A stretch of DNA of 64,000 nt from Asinibacterium sp. OR53 (GTDB lineage Bacteria > Bacteroidota > Bacteroidia > Chitinophagales > Chitinophagaceae), in assembly GCF_000515315.1 (NCBI RefSeq), contig NZ_KI911562.1:2823220-2887219 (forward strand), written 5' to 3'. Shown in pieces: positions 45,506-54,455 of the stretch. The notes under the pieces were generated by a model that ran no database searches, was not told the DNA's origin, and worked only from the letters and a program-made list of their open reading frames with translations. How positions within the stretch are numbered: the first letter of the stretch is position 1; every line of letters starts with the position of its first letter. Position numbers and translations under genes: made by a program.

Positions 45506-46222
45506 TTAAAGCTGCCCGTTGGAGATATAACGTATCTGCACTGCTTTGGTGGAGTCTGCCTGGTTAGGCGCTCCTATAAATAGTAATGTATATACTTTCT
45601 TTGCCTCCAGCGTAATGGTACGGCTTGCATTGATGGTTTGTGTTTTGTTACTGATATTGATGCTGGCTTGTCCGGGTGCTGCCGCCACAAACCCCGAAAT
45701 GCTTTGAAAAGCTGCGTTTTCTTGAACAATGGCACTGCCATTAGCAATGATACTAACCGTAGGGTAAGTAGAATCAGGTATGGCATTGATATAACGGATA
45801 TAAGCTTGTCCGTTTGCACCGGAGAGGCTATCCACCTCATCTTGCACCAGCACATTTTTATATTTACCACCAATGCCTGTCAGGAACATGGAATAATACT
45901 TACCAGGTGAAAATGTACGGGTAGCCGTATCGATATTGGTATTGTTGCTGAAATCATACGCCACTACTGTACGGGTTCCCGAGTAAATATTTACATAAGC
46001 ACCGGTATAACCCGCAAATGGTAAAGGGTTATAAGTAAGACTGTTCCCTGAAAGCAAAAAACCGGCAGCGGGTTTATCAGGCGCCAGGTTGAAGGCCATC
46101 AATAAAGCAGTCTGCGCCGTATCGTGATTATTAAGTGATTTTGTACAGGATGATGCAGTCATTCCAATCACAAACAGGGTAACAATCGCCAGGAAAATGC
46201 GTGAAAATGAAAAAGTCTTCAT
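45506..46222 (-). CDS. DUF4397 lipoprotein
   Basis: A 238-residue exported lipoprotein (signal TLFVIGMTASSC, lipid Cys26). The mature part has the DUF4397 immunoglobulin-like pattern, with YVNIYSGTRTVVAYDF, RTFSPGKYYSMFLTG and a second module with AYIRYINAIPDSTYPTVSI. Function unknown; these proteins often sit in the cell envelope. It is on the same strand as the downstream TonB receptor and may be its surface partner; the 101-bp gap leaves this unproven. Confidence 0.85.
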   Translation of the reverse strand: MKTFSFSRIFLAIVTLFVIGMTASSCTKSLNNHDTAQTALLMAFNLAPDKPAAGFLLSGNSLTYNPLPFAGYTGAYVNIYSGTRTVVAYDFSNNTNIDTATRTFSPGKYYSMFLTGIGGKYKNVLVQDEVDSLSGANGQAYIRYINAIPDSTYPTVSIIANGSAIVQENAAFQSISGFVAAAPGQASINISNKTQTINASRTITLEAKKVYTLLFIGAPNQADSTKAVQIRYISNGQL

Positions 46223-46344
46223 GTGTTACAGTTTTTGGGTCATAGCCAAGGTTAACTGTTACCACAGAAAATTTAATGCCAAAAAAGAAATGGCTGTTTG
46301 AAAAGCTGCTAAAATTTTGTCAATTCATTGAACGGTTCATCCGG

Positions 46345-47187
46345 TTATTTTAAAAAAGTATTGATCATACTAACGACAAGTTTTGGCAATGCCGTATTCT
46401 CGCTGCAAATCTCACCAATGCATTCACCGTGTGCGCCGGGCAGGATGATCAACTGTGCATGAGGCAGCGCGCGCGACAATTCCAATGCATGTTCGGGTAG
46501 CACTACATCTTTATCACTATTGATAACCAATGCAGGCGCTGTTATGGATTTGATATCGACATCACTGATGTCTTTGAACGCCATCATCCGGTCAACATCG
46601 CGGTTGAACATGGCCTGCAGCCCTTTGGTGTTACCGGGACTGGCTTTCAAATACGCATCCTGCAAAGGCTGCGGCATATTGGCAAGTGTTGCGTTGGGAA
46701 AGCCTTCAAAAAAGCCGGGGGGCATACCGCTTCGCTTGTATGTTGCAGAAACCAGTACCAGCTTATGCACCAACGCAGGATGCCGGATGGCGATCTGCAG
46801 GCAGGTGGTTCCACCGTTGCTGAAACCCATGAAATCCGCTTTCTCAATGTGCAATTGCTGCAACAATGCTGCTACATCATCCGCGTCCTGCTCAAAACTC
46901 AAAGGGCGGTCAATATCTGGTGTATGACCATGTGCCTGTAATTCTATGGCAATGACCTGGTGTGTTTGAGCAAGTTCGGGCAGTATACGACCATAAGTAG
47001 ATTCTATGGTAGAACCTCCGCCGTGCAGTAATACAAGCGGCATCTTGCCGCGGCCATGTATTTCGTAATAGAGGTGCAGTCCGTTGACGTTGGCATAACG
47101 ACCGGCTGGTGATGTTTGTGCATTCATGTATAAAGAAGTAATGATGATCAGGGATAATAAAATGCATTTACGTTGTGTCATAAACAT
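46345..47187 (-). CDS. Exported alpha/beta hydrolase
   Basis: Serine hydrolase of the alpha/beta fold, 278-280 residues, with a hydrophobic signal (CILLSLIIITSLYMNA). The oxyanion strand LVLLHGGGS is near residue 50. The nucleophile elbow is GFSNGGT, the acid is in VINSDKDVVLP, and the histidine in PGAHGECIG completes the triad. Reaction may be ester, lactone or C-C hydrolysis; the sequence does not decide. It lies 12 bp after the sialidase-like gene and is probably co-transcribed with it. An ATG at 47181 (third residue) is an equal start choice. Confidence 0.85.
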   Translation of the reverse strand: MFMTQRKCILLSLIIITSLYMNAQTSPAGRYANVNGLHLYYEIHGRGKMPLVLLHGGGSTIESTYGRILPELAQTHQVIAIELQAHGHTPDIDRPLSFEQDADDVAALLQQLHIEKADFMGFSNGGTTCLQIAIRHPALVHKLVLVSATYKRSGMPPGFFEGFPNATLANMPQPLQDAYLKASPGNTKGLQAMFNRDVDRMMAFKDISDVDIKSITAPALVINSDKDVVLPEHALELSRALPHAQLIILPGAHGECIGEICSENTALPKLVVSMINTFLK

Positions 47188-47199
47188 GTTTTATAACAG

Positions 47200-48288
47200 T
47201 TAATCCGGCCATTGTCCTTTCAGGATCTTTTGGGTTTTGAGTTGGGAAGGATCGATCTTTACGTATTTTATTTTTTCACGCCTCCAGGTGTATACAATAT
47301 GCACCATTCCATCTTTCGATTGAATAACAGATGGATAAGAATACTCACTGACCGGGGAATCTTCCAGCACCAACGCTGCATACCATTGTTGCCCGTCTTT
47401 TGATACCGCTACATTTAAAGGCGTTCTTATGCCCCTGCCTTCAGCTGCGGTTGCCGGTGGCTTTACGTGGTTATACACCAACAGATGCCTGCCATCCTTT
47501 AGGGAGACAGCATCTGTTCCTGAATTGTTGTTGGGTAGCTCCGTGGCTGTCATGCTGCTCCATGTTCTTCCGCTGTCGTAACTCCACGATTGGTTGATAG
47601 TAGTATTTTGGCTTCTGCATAAAACCTGCAGGCTTCCGTCTTTGTATTGCAATATGCTTGGCTGAATGGCCGAGAGGGTTTTACCGTCGTTGATATCGGC
47701 CGACTTTGTCCATGTTTTTCCCATATCATGGGTGTATTCAAAATGGGCTTTCCATCCGTCTCTCTCCGTACTGGAAGGACAAATCAAGGTTCCCGCTACC
47801 GCTACAGGCTTATTCTTAATCGGCCCCAGAAACCCAGTAGGTAAGGACTCGCGTTTGCTCCAGGTGTGGCCATTGTCTCTTGAACGGATCATCCAACCGG
47901 TCCATCCTGCTACATTAGGGCCTATTTTGTAAAACAGCAACAATTCACCATCCGGTACCTGGTACAATACCGGATTATAACAAGCATAACGGAGTGTATC
48001 ATTGATCACACCATCCGCAACTTTTACAGGATCTGTCCAACGATCATTTTTCATCCTGCTGGTATAAATACACACATCATTACAGCCTTCATAACTGCCG
48101 CCAAACCATGCTGCAATCAGTCCCTCTTTTGTTTCAGCAATCGTAGCGGCATGGCATTGCGGAAATGAGGCTTTTTGATAAATGAATTCATCTCTTAATA
48201 TCCCGGCCTTCCATTTTTTTACCTGGGCAAAACTGTGCCAGGAAAAAAACAGGAACAGTATATTCAAAATAAGATATCTTTTCTTCAT
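47200..48288 (-). CDS. BNR-repeat sialidase-like exported protein
   Basis: A 362-residue protein with signal peptide (YLILNILFLFFSWHSFA) and the six-blade propeller pattern of predicted neuraminidases (COG4692-type). Four Asp-box-like motifs are visible: SRDNGHTW, THDMGKTW, SYDSGRTW and SKDGQQW. The N-terminal HAATIAETKEGLIAAWFGG stretch is typical of this group. Such proteins are annotated as exo-sialidases, but I cannot confirm the arginine triad, so the real sugar target (sialic acid, rhamnose or other) is open. The ATG at 48288 precedes the signal peptide; the longer frame to 48324 is rejected. Confidence 0.83.
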   Translation of the reverse strand: MKKRYLILNILFLFFSWHSFAQVKKWKAGILRDEFIYQKASFPQCHAATIAETKEGLIAAWFGGSYEGCNDVCIYTSRMKNDRWTDPVKVADGVINDTLRYACYNPVLYQVPDGELLLFYKIGPNVAGWTGWMIRSRDNGHTWSKRESLPTGFLGPIKNKPVAVAGTLICPSSTERDGWKAHFEYTHDMGKTWTKSADINDGKTLSAIQPSILQYKDGSLQVLCRSQNTTINQSWSYDSGRTWSSMTATELPNNNSGTDAVSLKDGRHLLVYNHVKPPATAAEGRGIRTPLNVAVSKDGQQWYAALVLEDSPVSEYSYPSVIQSKDGMVHIVYTWRREKIKYVKIDPSQLKTQKILKGQWPD

Positions 48289-48390
48289 AAAATAGCTTCC
48301 AGTGCCAGGTTCAGGTATTCCCATTTAAACGAAGATACAAGACCTGGTGCTGAAAGAAGTCCATCTTTATAATCATAATCGATTCAAGAC

Positions 48391-50628
48391 ATGAGAAAAA
48401 AACTATTCCTGCCCTTATTGTTGCTCAACACGGGTTTACTGGGTTCAGCTCAAAACAAACCATTGACAGGTTTCAGCGCAACCGCTTCATTAAAACAGGT
48501 AGCCGCTGAAAAGCAGTTCGACAGCTACCTGCTGGCCAAAAACGTAGATCATTATATCAAAGATCTTTCTGCAAGACCCCACCATGTAGGATCGCCCGGA
48601 GGTGAGGCCGTAACCCAGTACATCTTAAACCATTTTAAAAACTGCGGTTTCGATGCGCATGTTGAAACATTTTATGTGCTGTTTCCCACACCCAAAGAAA
48701 GATTGCTGGAAATGACCGGCCCTGTTAAATACAAGGCTGTATTAGCGGAACCGCCGTTGAAAGAAGATGCTACATCGGGACAAACAGCAGAGCAATTACC
48801 CGTCTATAATGCTTTCAGTGCCGATGGAGATGTAACCGGTAAGCTGGTATTTGTGAACTACGGTGTTCCTGCCGATTACGAGCGACTGGAACGGATGGGC
48901 ATAGATGTGAAAGGAAAAATTGTGATTGCAAAATATGGCCGGTCCTGGCGTGGCATTAAGCCGAAAGTAGCGCAGGAACACGGCGCTATCGGATGTATCA
49001 TCTATTCTGATCCGAAAGATGATGGTTATTACCAGGGAGATGTGTATCCTAAAGGGGCATTCAGGAATGAATATGGAGCGCAACGCGGATCGGTGATGGA
49101 CATGCCCGTTTATCCGGGCGATCCTTTGACACCCGGAACGGGCGCTACCAAAGACGCTAAAAGACTGGATCGAAGCGCTGCCGGGAATCTTTTAAAGATA
49201 CCCGTATTGCCCATCAGCTATCACGATGCTGCTCCGTTGCTGCAATCGCTTGAGGGGCCGGTAGCCCCGGAAGAATGGCGCGGTGGTTTTCCTTTTACTT
49301 ATCATGTAGGGCCCGGTAATACAACAGTACACCTTAAATTAGCTTTCAACTGGGATATCAAACCCATACACGATGTGATCGCTGTAATGAAGGGTAGTGA
49401 ATTGCCCGATGAGTGGGTGATGCGCGGCAACCACCACGATGCCTGGGTTAATGGCGCAGAAGACCCCATCAGCGGACAGGCAGCTATGATGGAAGAAGCA
49501 AGGGCCATCGGCGAGCTGGCAAAAACCGGATGGCGTCCTAAACGTACCATCGTATATGGAGCCTGGGATGGGGAAGAGCCCAGCCTGCTCGGTTCTACCG
49601 AATGGGCCGAAGAGCATGCAGCAGAACTTCAACAGAAACTCGTATTGTACATTAATTCAGATGGTAATGGCCGTGGATTTCTTTTCGCAGAAGGCTCGCA
49701 TGCATTGGAGCCCTGGATGAACGAAATTGCTGCGGATGTCCACGATCCGCAAACAGGTATCAGTGTACTGGAAAGAAGGCGGGCATTTGATATCATCAGC
49801 GCCGGTAATAACATCAAAAGCAAAAAAGAACTGCTGGCGAAAAAAACGATTGCATTGGGTGCGCTTGGCTCCGGTTCCGATTACAGTCCCTTTATTCAGC
49901 ACCTGGGCATTCCTTCACTCAACCTGGGTTATGGTGGTGAAGATGCAGGTGGTGAATACCATTCTGTATATGATTCTTACGACAACTACCGGCGCTTCAA
50001 AGACTCCAGTTTCGAATATGGTGTAGCCCTTGCTAAAACTGCAGGCCGCAGCACATTGCGCATGGCCGATGCCGATATATTGCCTTTCGATTTTACCACA
50101 CTTTATAAAAACATCGGAACTTATGTGAAGGAAGTGATCGCGCTTGCCGACCAGTCGCGCGAAACCACCGAAGTGGAAAATCAACTGGTGAAGGAAAAAC
50201 AATATGCTTATGCTGCCGACCCGCTGCACAAAGAATTACCTCCTGCCGCAAAAGATGAAGTGCCGTTCTTGAATTTTGCAGCGTTACAAAATGCGATGAC
50301 CGGCCTGGAGAATGCCAGCAAACAACTGGAGACTGTGATTGCCAAAGGCGGACTTACCAAAGAGCAGCAAAATAAACTGAATCGCAGACTCTACCAGGCC
50401 GAGCAGCAATTGCTGATGGAAAAAGGCCTTCCCCGCAGGGGCTGGTACCGTCATGCCATTTATGCGCCGGGTTTTTATACCGGCTATGGTGTTAAAACAT
50501 TGCCCGGCATTCGTGAGGGCATAGAACAACGCAACTGGAAAGAAGCGCAGGAACAGATCGATATCGATGCCGGTGTAATAAAGAACTTTGCTAGCTGGTT
50601 GAATGCGGCAGCGAATGGCGCTGAATAA
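48391..50628 (+). CDS. Secreted M28 metallopeptidase (glutamate carboxypeptidase II-like)
   Basis: A 745-residue exported zinc peptidase of the PSMA/GCPII group, which trims acidic or general C-terminal residues from peptides. It has a signal peptide (LFLPLLLLNTGLLGSAQ) and a PA domain (about 115-290). The M28 catalytic domain carries two-zinc ligands in RGNHHDAWVNGAEDP, WDGEEPSLLGSTEW and GSGSDYSPFIQHLG, with GGEDAGGEYHSVYDSYD. The C-terminal dimerisation domain is also present. The GEEP pair has the catalytic Glu. It is transcribed away from the sialidase gene and ends at a two-way terminator. Confidence 0.93.
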   Translation: MRKKLFLPLLLLNTGLLGSAQNKPLTGFSATASLKQVAAEKQFDSYLLAKNVDHYIKDLSARPHHVGSPGGEAVTQYILNHFKNCGFDAHVETFYVLFPTPKERLLEMTGPVKYKAVLAEPPLKEDATSGQTAEQLPVYNAFSADGDVTGKLVFVNYGVPADYERLERMGIDVKGKIVIAKYGRSWRGIKPKVAQEHGAIGCIIYSDPKDDGYYQGDVYPKGAFRNEYGAQRGSVMDMPVYPGDPLTPGTGATKDAKRLDRSAAGNLLKIPVLPISYHDAAPLLQSLEGPVAPEEWRGGFPFTYHVGPGNTTVHLKLAFNWDIKPIHDVIAVMKGSELPDEWVMRGNHHDAWVNGAEDPISGQAAMMEEARAIGELAKTGWRPKRTIVYGAWDGEEPSLLGSTEWAEEHAAELQQKLVLYINSDGNGRGFLFAEGSHALEPWMNEIAADVHDPQTGISVLERRRAFDIISAGNNIKSKKELLAKKTIALGALGSGSDYSPFIQHLGIPSLNLGYGGEDAGGEYHSVYDSYDNYRRFKDSSFEYGVALAKTAGRSTLRMADADILPFDFTTLYKNIGTYVKEVIALADQSRETTEVENQLVKEKQYAYAADPLHKELPPAAKDEVPFLNFAALQNAMTGLENASKQLETVIAKGGLTKEQQNKLNRRLYQAEQQLLMEKGLPRRGWYRHAIYAPGFYTGYGVKTLPGIREGIEQRNWKEAQEQIDIDAGVIKNFASWLNAAANGAE

Positions 50629-50638
50629 ATTTTAAAGT

Positions 50639-50675
50639 AAAAATCCGCTTACTGCGTTCAGTCAAGCGGATTTTT
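50639..50675. terminator. Bidirectional terminator
   Basis: A 12-bp perfect stem (AAAAATCCGCTT / AAGCGGATTTTT) with an inner ACTG/CAGT helix and a bulge. A- and T-runs flank it, and it separates the convergent M28 peptidase and MscS genes. Confidence 0.9.
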
Positions 50676-50682
50676 ACTTTAG

Positions 50683-53030
50683 TTATGACACTTCAATACC
50701 CTTTTTATCGAGGTAATTGTAAATCGCTTCACGGGCTGCAGCACTAGTGGCGGAAGATGAACCAACATCTGTACACCAGAAACTCACTTTCAGCCGCACT
50801 GCTTTGGAAGTCACGTGTTCAATGGACAGTTCCGGTTCCTTCCGCAGAAATATGCCCGGTATTGTTTTAACCAATTCTTTTATTTCCGGTTGTATCGAAT
50901 CAGTGTACGTTGTCTTATCGAGATTGAAAGACAACGTTGAGCGCACCTGGTTATTGCTCAGGGTCCAGTTAATGATATTATGCGAAAGCACATCTCCATT
51001 GGGAATGATCACTTCTGCTCCTTCATCGGTAAGAATGGTACTTGAACGGATGCTGATTTCCTTGACCCTGCCTTTTTTACCGCCTACCTCAACGGTGTCG
51101 CCTAAACGCATCGGCCTGTCGAAAATAATGATGATGCCCGATACAAAATTATTAATGATACTCTGTAGACCAAGACCAATACCTACGCCCAAAGCGCCGA
51201 GTACAAAAGTGATTTTGTCAATCGGCAATCCCGAAGCGGCCACAGCCAGGAAGAATCCGGCAATTAACAGGACAAGCCGTGTAACCAACAGCCTGGAACG
51301 CTGGTTGCGGTCGTCTATCGAAGCATCGTCACCTGTATCGCCAAAAAAATAAGCAATGTATTTCTGGAAGAAGTTGGCTATCCAGATAATACCCAGGAAC
51401 AGGAGGATACCATTGAATGTAAAACTGATTTTGCCCACGTTCCTAGAGGTATTGAACAGGTCTGAAAGTGTGTCACCCAGCATATCATATACATTGAGAC
51501 TGTTCGTGACTACAATCAGCCATACAATGGCAGCCACAATGCCCATGAGTTTCGTGATCGAGCGGACAATACCCTCAAATTCAAATGAATCCGGGTAATT
51601 TTTCCGCATCCGGCTGCTTTGAATTTGCAGTAAAAATGTTTCTGTAATCAGTTGTACAAAAACCATGAGTCCAATAGCCGACGAAAGCGAAAAAAATGCG
51701 GTGGAGCCCGCTATTTGCGACAATGTAACCCTTCCAAGCAGGTTGCAGGCTATGGCAGTGAGGTGCAAGGCAAGATAGATGATTACGGCAAAGCGCAACA
51801 TCCATGAACGGCCGGGCTTTTCTTTCGAGGTGAAAAAGAAATACACTGCCAGTGCTGCGGAAGCAGCATTCAATAGCAGCCTTGCCCATCGCCCGGAATA
51901 AGTAGCGAGTAAATGACCCGATTCGGCAAAATATAGCGTGAAAGACAATACAATGAAAATGCACCACAGCATAAAATAATGCTTTGACAATCGCCGGTAG
52001 AAAAGAATACCCAGTGCCAGCACCAACAACAACTGGCTATATTCAATGTAAACGGCAGGTGCGCGTGGATCGAAAAGTGGGGCAAGATTCAGTGTGAATA
52101 CCAGGCAGGCGATGACCGGCAGGGAACTGACATAATGGAAATGAAATTCAGTTATGGATGACAGTTTATCCAACCGCCTGAGGCTGCGGAAATTGAACCA
52201 GACCCAGTAAAAATAAATGACAAGGGTAATGACCAGCCAAAAACGGATACTACCGGCATTCATAAAATAATAACTGGCCAGTTTTTTTTCACCGGCATAC
52301 CTGATCTCGTTATCCTGCCGGGCCGCTGCCCCGCTGTCGACCGAAGAAGAAGTTTCCCACAAATACGATTGTTCTTTACTGAAAGCATTATACCTCAAAT
52401 CATCGGAAACAGCATCCACCTGGAACAATAGATCAGCAATAGTAATGTTATTTGCAGCAACACGGGACTTCAGGTTATTGATAAGCTTGTTGCTGGATTT
52501 AAGCAGGCTGTCGGCCTCGTGCCATTTACTGCGCAGCCGTTTCAATTGCGGCGCAAAAACACTACGCAACGCAGTATCTCTAAATATATATCTAATCAGG
52601 GTATCTTTTTTAAGCCCGATGATCTCTTTTTTTAATCCATCCAATTTTGTACGGTAATCATCCAGGTTATCCTCATAACCCTTCATAACCATAGCCAGTT
52701 TATCCAGTAAGGTATTATATACCTGCAGGCTGCGGATATTCAGGAAACGGGTATGCGTCATCCTTTCCTTAAGAATGGCCACAGCAGCATCATTCTGTCC
52801 AATGTCATGTTCAATGTTATCCAGGTTCAGAAAACTTGAAGTCACGATCGGCACTTTATTCAACACCTGGAACACCTGTTCGAAACTTTCCAGGTAATCA
52901 TTTTGCTGCGGAACCGCGTTTTCAGTAAAAAAAGTGGAGTCTGCCCGGTGGTGGACATGTTTGATCGTATCCTGGCAAAACTCGTCCCGCATAAGAGCAG
53001 CAGGACAAAAATAAACTGGCACCTGGTCAT
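50683..53030 (-). CDS. MscS-family mechanosensitive channel, apparent frameshift in signal peptide
   Basis: Large MscS-like channel that releases solutes on osmotic downshock. The main frame (50683-53022) encodes a periplasmic helical domain, several inner-membrane helices, and the MscS pore and vestibule. These include GALGVGIGLGLQSIINNFVSGI and IIIFDRPMRLGDTVEVGG, then VIIPNGDVLS. The first 16 residues of this frame (MPVYFCPAALMRDEFC, GTG start) do not resemble a signal peptide. In the frame starting at the ATG 53030 the same bases read MTRCQFIFVLLLLCGTSFA, a clear signal peptide, which would join to QDTIKH by a single-base change near 52974-52979. Either the sequence has a one-base error or the gene is frameshifted. 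Confidence 0.85.
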
Positions 53031-53128
53031 TAAGTTATTACTTGACGGTTGATACCGAAAGATAGATCATTTTCGGTGATGATAAGTTTTGCCCAACCGG
53101 CTGTGCAGCACTGATTTTCAAGATTTTT

Positions 53129-53158
53129 TTTGCTGTTTGGATTCAAAACGTACTTTTG
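53129..53158 (+). promoter_or_regulatory. Promoter of tRNA-Ser
   Basis: TTTG at 53129-53132, 18 bases, then TACTTTTG at 53151-53158 match the Bacteroidota promoter. The tRNA begins at 53163, so initiation would be very close to the mature 5' end. Confidence 0.65.
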
Positions 53159-53162
53159 CGCC

Positions 53163-53247
53163 GGAGAGATGGCAGAGCGGTCGAATGCGGCGGTCTTGAA
53201 AACCGTTGACTGTAACAGGTCCGGGGGTTCGAATCCCTCTCTCTCCG
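53163..53247 (+). tRNA. tRNA-Ser (anticodon UGA)
   Basis: An 85-base class II tRNA. The acceptor arms GGAGAGA and TCTCTCC pair fully, with discriminator G. The anticodon loop CTTGAAA gives anticodon TGA, there is a long variable arm, and the T arm carries GGTTCGAATCC. The 3' CCA is not encoded (GCTAAAA follows). Confidence 0.96.
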
Positions 53248-53291
53248 CTAAAAGGGAAGTTTAAACTTTTCAAAATCCCTAAAAAGTATAG

Positions 53292-53329
53292 AAAGTCTGT
53301 AATTTTCAATGAATTACGGACTTTTTTTT
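53292..53329 (+). terminator. Terminator after tRNA-Ser
   Basis: A 13-bp stem (AAAGTCTGTAATT / AATTACGGACTTT, one G-T pair), 7-base loop and a run of eight T. Confidence 0.9.
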
Positions 53330-53810
53330 GGGGTAAAAACAAGTGCAGATTAAGATTTGTCTATCTACGTATCACCATCACTCAACTTTTTCCTGGATTG
53401 CCTAACTACTAAAGTGAACAAGCATAAAACTGAGTTCATGAATAGTGATGTCACTATTACAGCAAAAGGATTAATAGGTTTCGTGCAAGGCAAAACCGTT
53501 TCCAAAGCAAAAGTGTATCACTTAAGAGATGGATTCCTGTTCTGATAGTAATCATTGGCTCTGTTGACTGGTATCATAGTTTAAAAGGAAGCTGATTGAT
53601 AATTTTAATATGTTGATATGGGAGAATATGAAACGCATATCCATTGACACTGTTTAGAACCTGTTTGAAATTTATAAAAATGGAGTCAATAAGCGTTGAG
53701 ATTGCCATGTTGTCGCGCTAAATAAATTCGAGATAAGCTTTATGCACTACTTCTCGCAATTGACGCAACTTCCATAAAACAAAACATCAATCTCCAATAA
53801 ATCAAATGAT
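53330..53810. other. Gene-poor region after tRNA-Ser
   Basis: About 480 bp with no gene I can support. A 62-codon frame at 53357-53545 has no recognisable motif. I searched by eye for a second copy of the tRNA 3' end (an attachment-site mark) and did not find one. Confidence 0.4.
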
Positions 53811-54455
53811 ATGCAGAATAATTTCAAAACAATGCATAATGCTCTTCTACTCTTAACTTGTTGTCTGTCTCTGTTCATTTCATGCAGCCCTTCCATACGA
53901 ATGACGGCATCCTGGAGCGATAATAATGTTCAACCAGTACGGTTTTCTAAAATACTGGTTGTGGCGATTGGGAAAGATCTGGAAAAAAGACGATTGGGGG
54001 AAGATCATATAAAAGCCGAATTACAGAAGCGAGGTATTTTTGCAGCGACAAGCCTTGATGAATTCGGACCCGGCCTCGCCAGTCAAATTGACTCGGGAAA
54101 AATGCGTCAGACAATATTAGACAAGCAATTTGACGGAATCATAACGGTCAGGGTATTGAACATTAATGAACATGATCGTTGGGTACCGGGACATATTTAT
54201 TATGGCCCGGTGGGATTCTACCGGGGATTTTATGGATACTACACCAGGGTTTGGGGTTATTATGGAGACCCCGGATATACGGTCACAGATGTGGAGGTCT
54301 TACTGGAAAGTAATCTTTTCAAAGCAGCCACAGGGGAACTTCTTTGGTCAGGGCAATCAAAGTCTTTTACCAGAGATCCTACATCGGAAATGGCTACCCG
54401 TTATGCGAAGAATATTGTGGAGGATATGATCCGAAAAGGAGTGATCGTCATATGA
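53811..54455 (+). CDS. Exported lipoprotein, DUF4136-like
   Basis: A 214-residue lipoprotein with a signal reading CCLSLFISC (lipid Cys25, or Cys18 if the internal ATG at 53832 is the start). The mature part has a mixed alpha/beta pattern with FSKILVVAIGKDLEKRRLGEDHI, a Gly/Tyr/Phe-rich loop (GPVGFYRGFYGYYTRVWGYY), and a late ELLWSGQSKSFTRDP-type block. It resembles the DUF4136 envelope lipoproteins; the role is unknown. Its 3' end overlaps the convergent ppsA gene by 8 bp. Confidence 0.72.
   Translation: MQNNFKTMHNALLLLTCCLSLFISCSPSIRMTASWSDNNVQPVRFSKILVVAIGKDLEKRRLGEDHIKAELQKRGIFAATSLDEFGPGLASQIDSGKMRQTILDKQFDGIITVRVLNINEHDRWVPGHIYYGPVGFYRGFYGYYTRVWGYYGDPGYTVTDVEVLLESNLFKAATGELLWSGQSKSFTRDPTSEMATRYAKNIVEDMIRKGVIVI

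Noticed and set aside
53248..53290. Attachment-site duplication of the tRNA 3' end
   Set aside because: No second copy of the last tRNA bases was found in the flanking sequence.
53118..53342. 74-residue frame on the minus strand
   Set aside because: It runs over the tRNA-Ser gene and its terminator. The protein-like text is the reverse reading of the tRNA.
53357..53545. 62-codon frame after tRNA-Ser
   Set aside because: No motif, no promoter or homology I can recognise; kept only as part of the gene-poor region.
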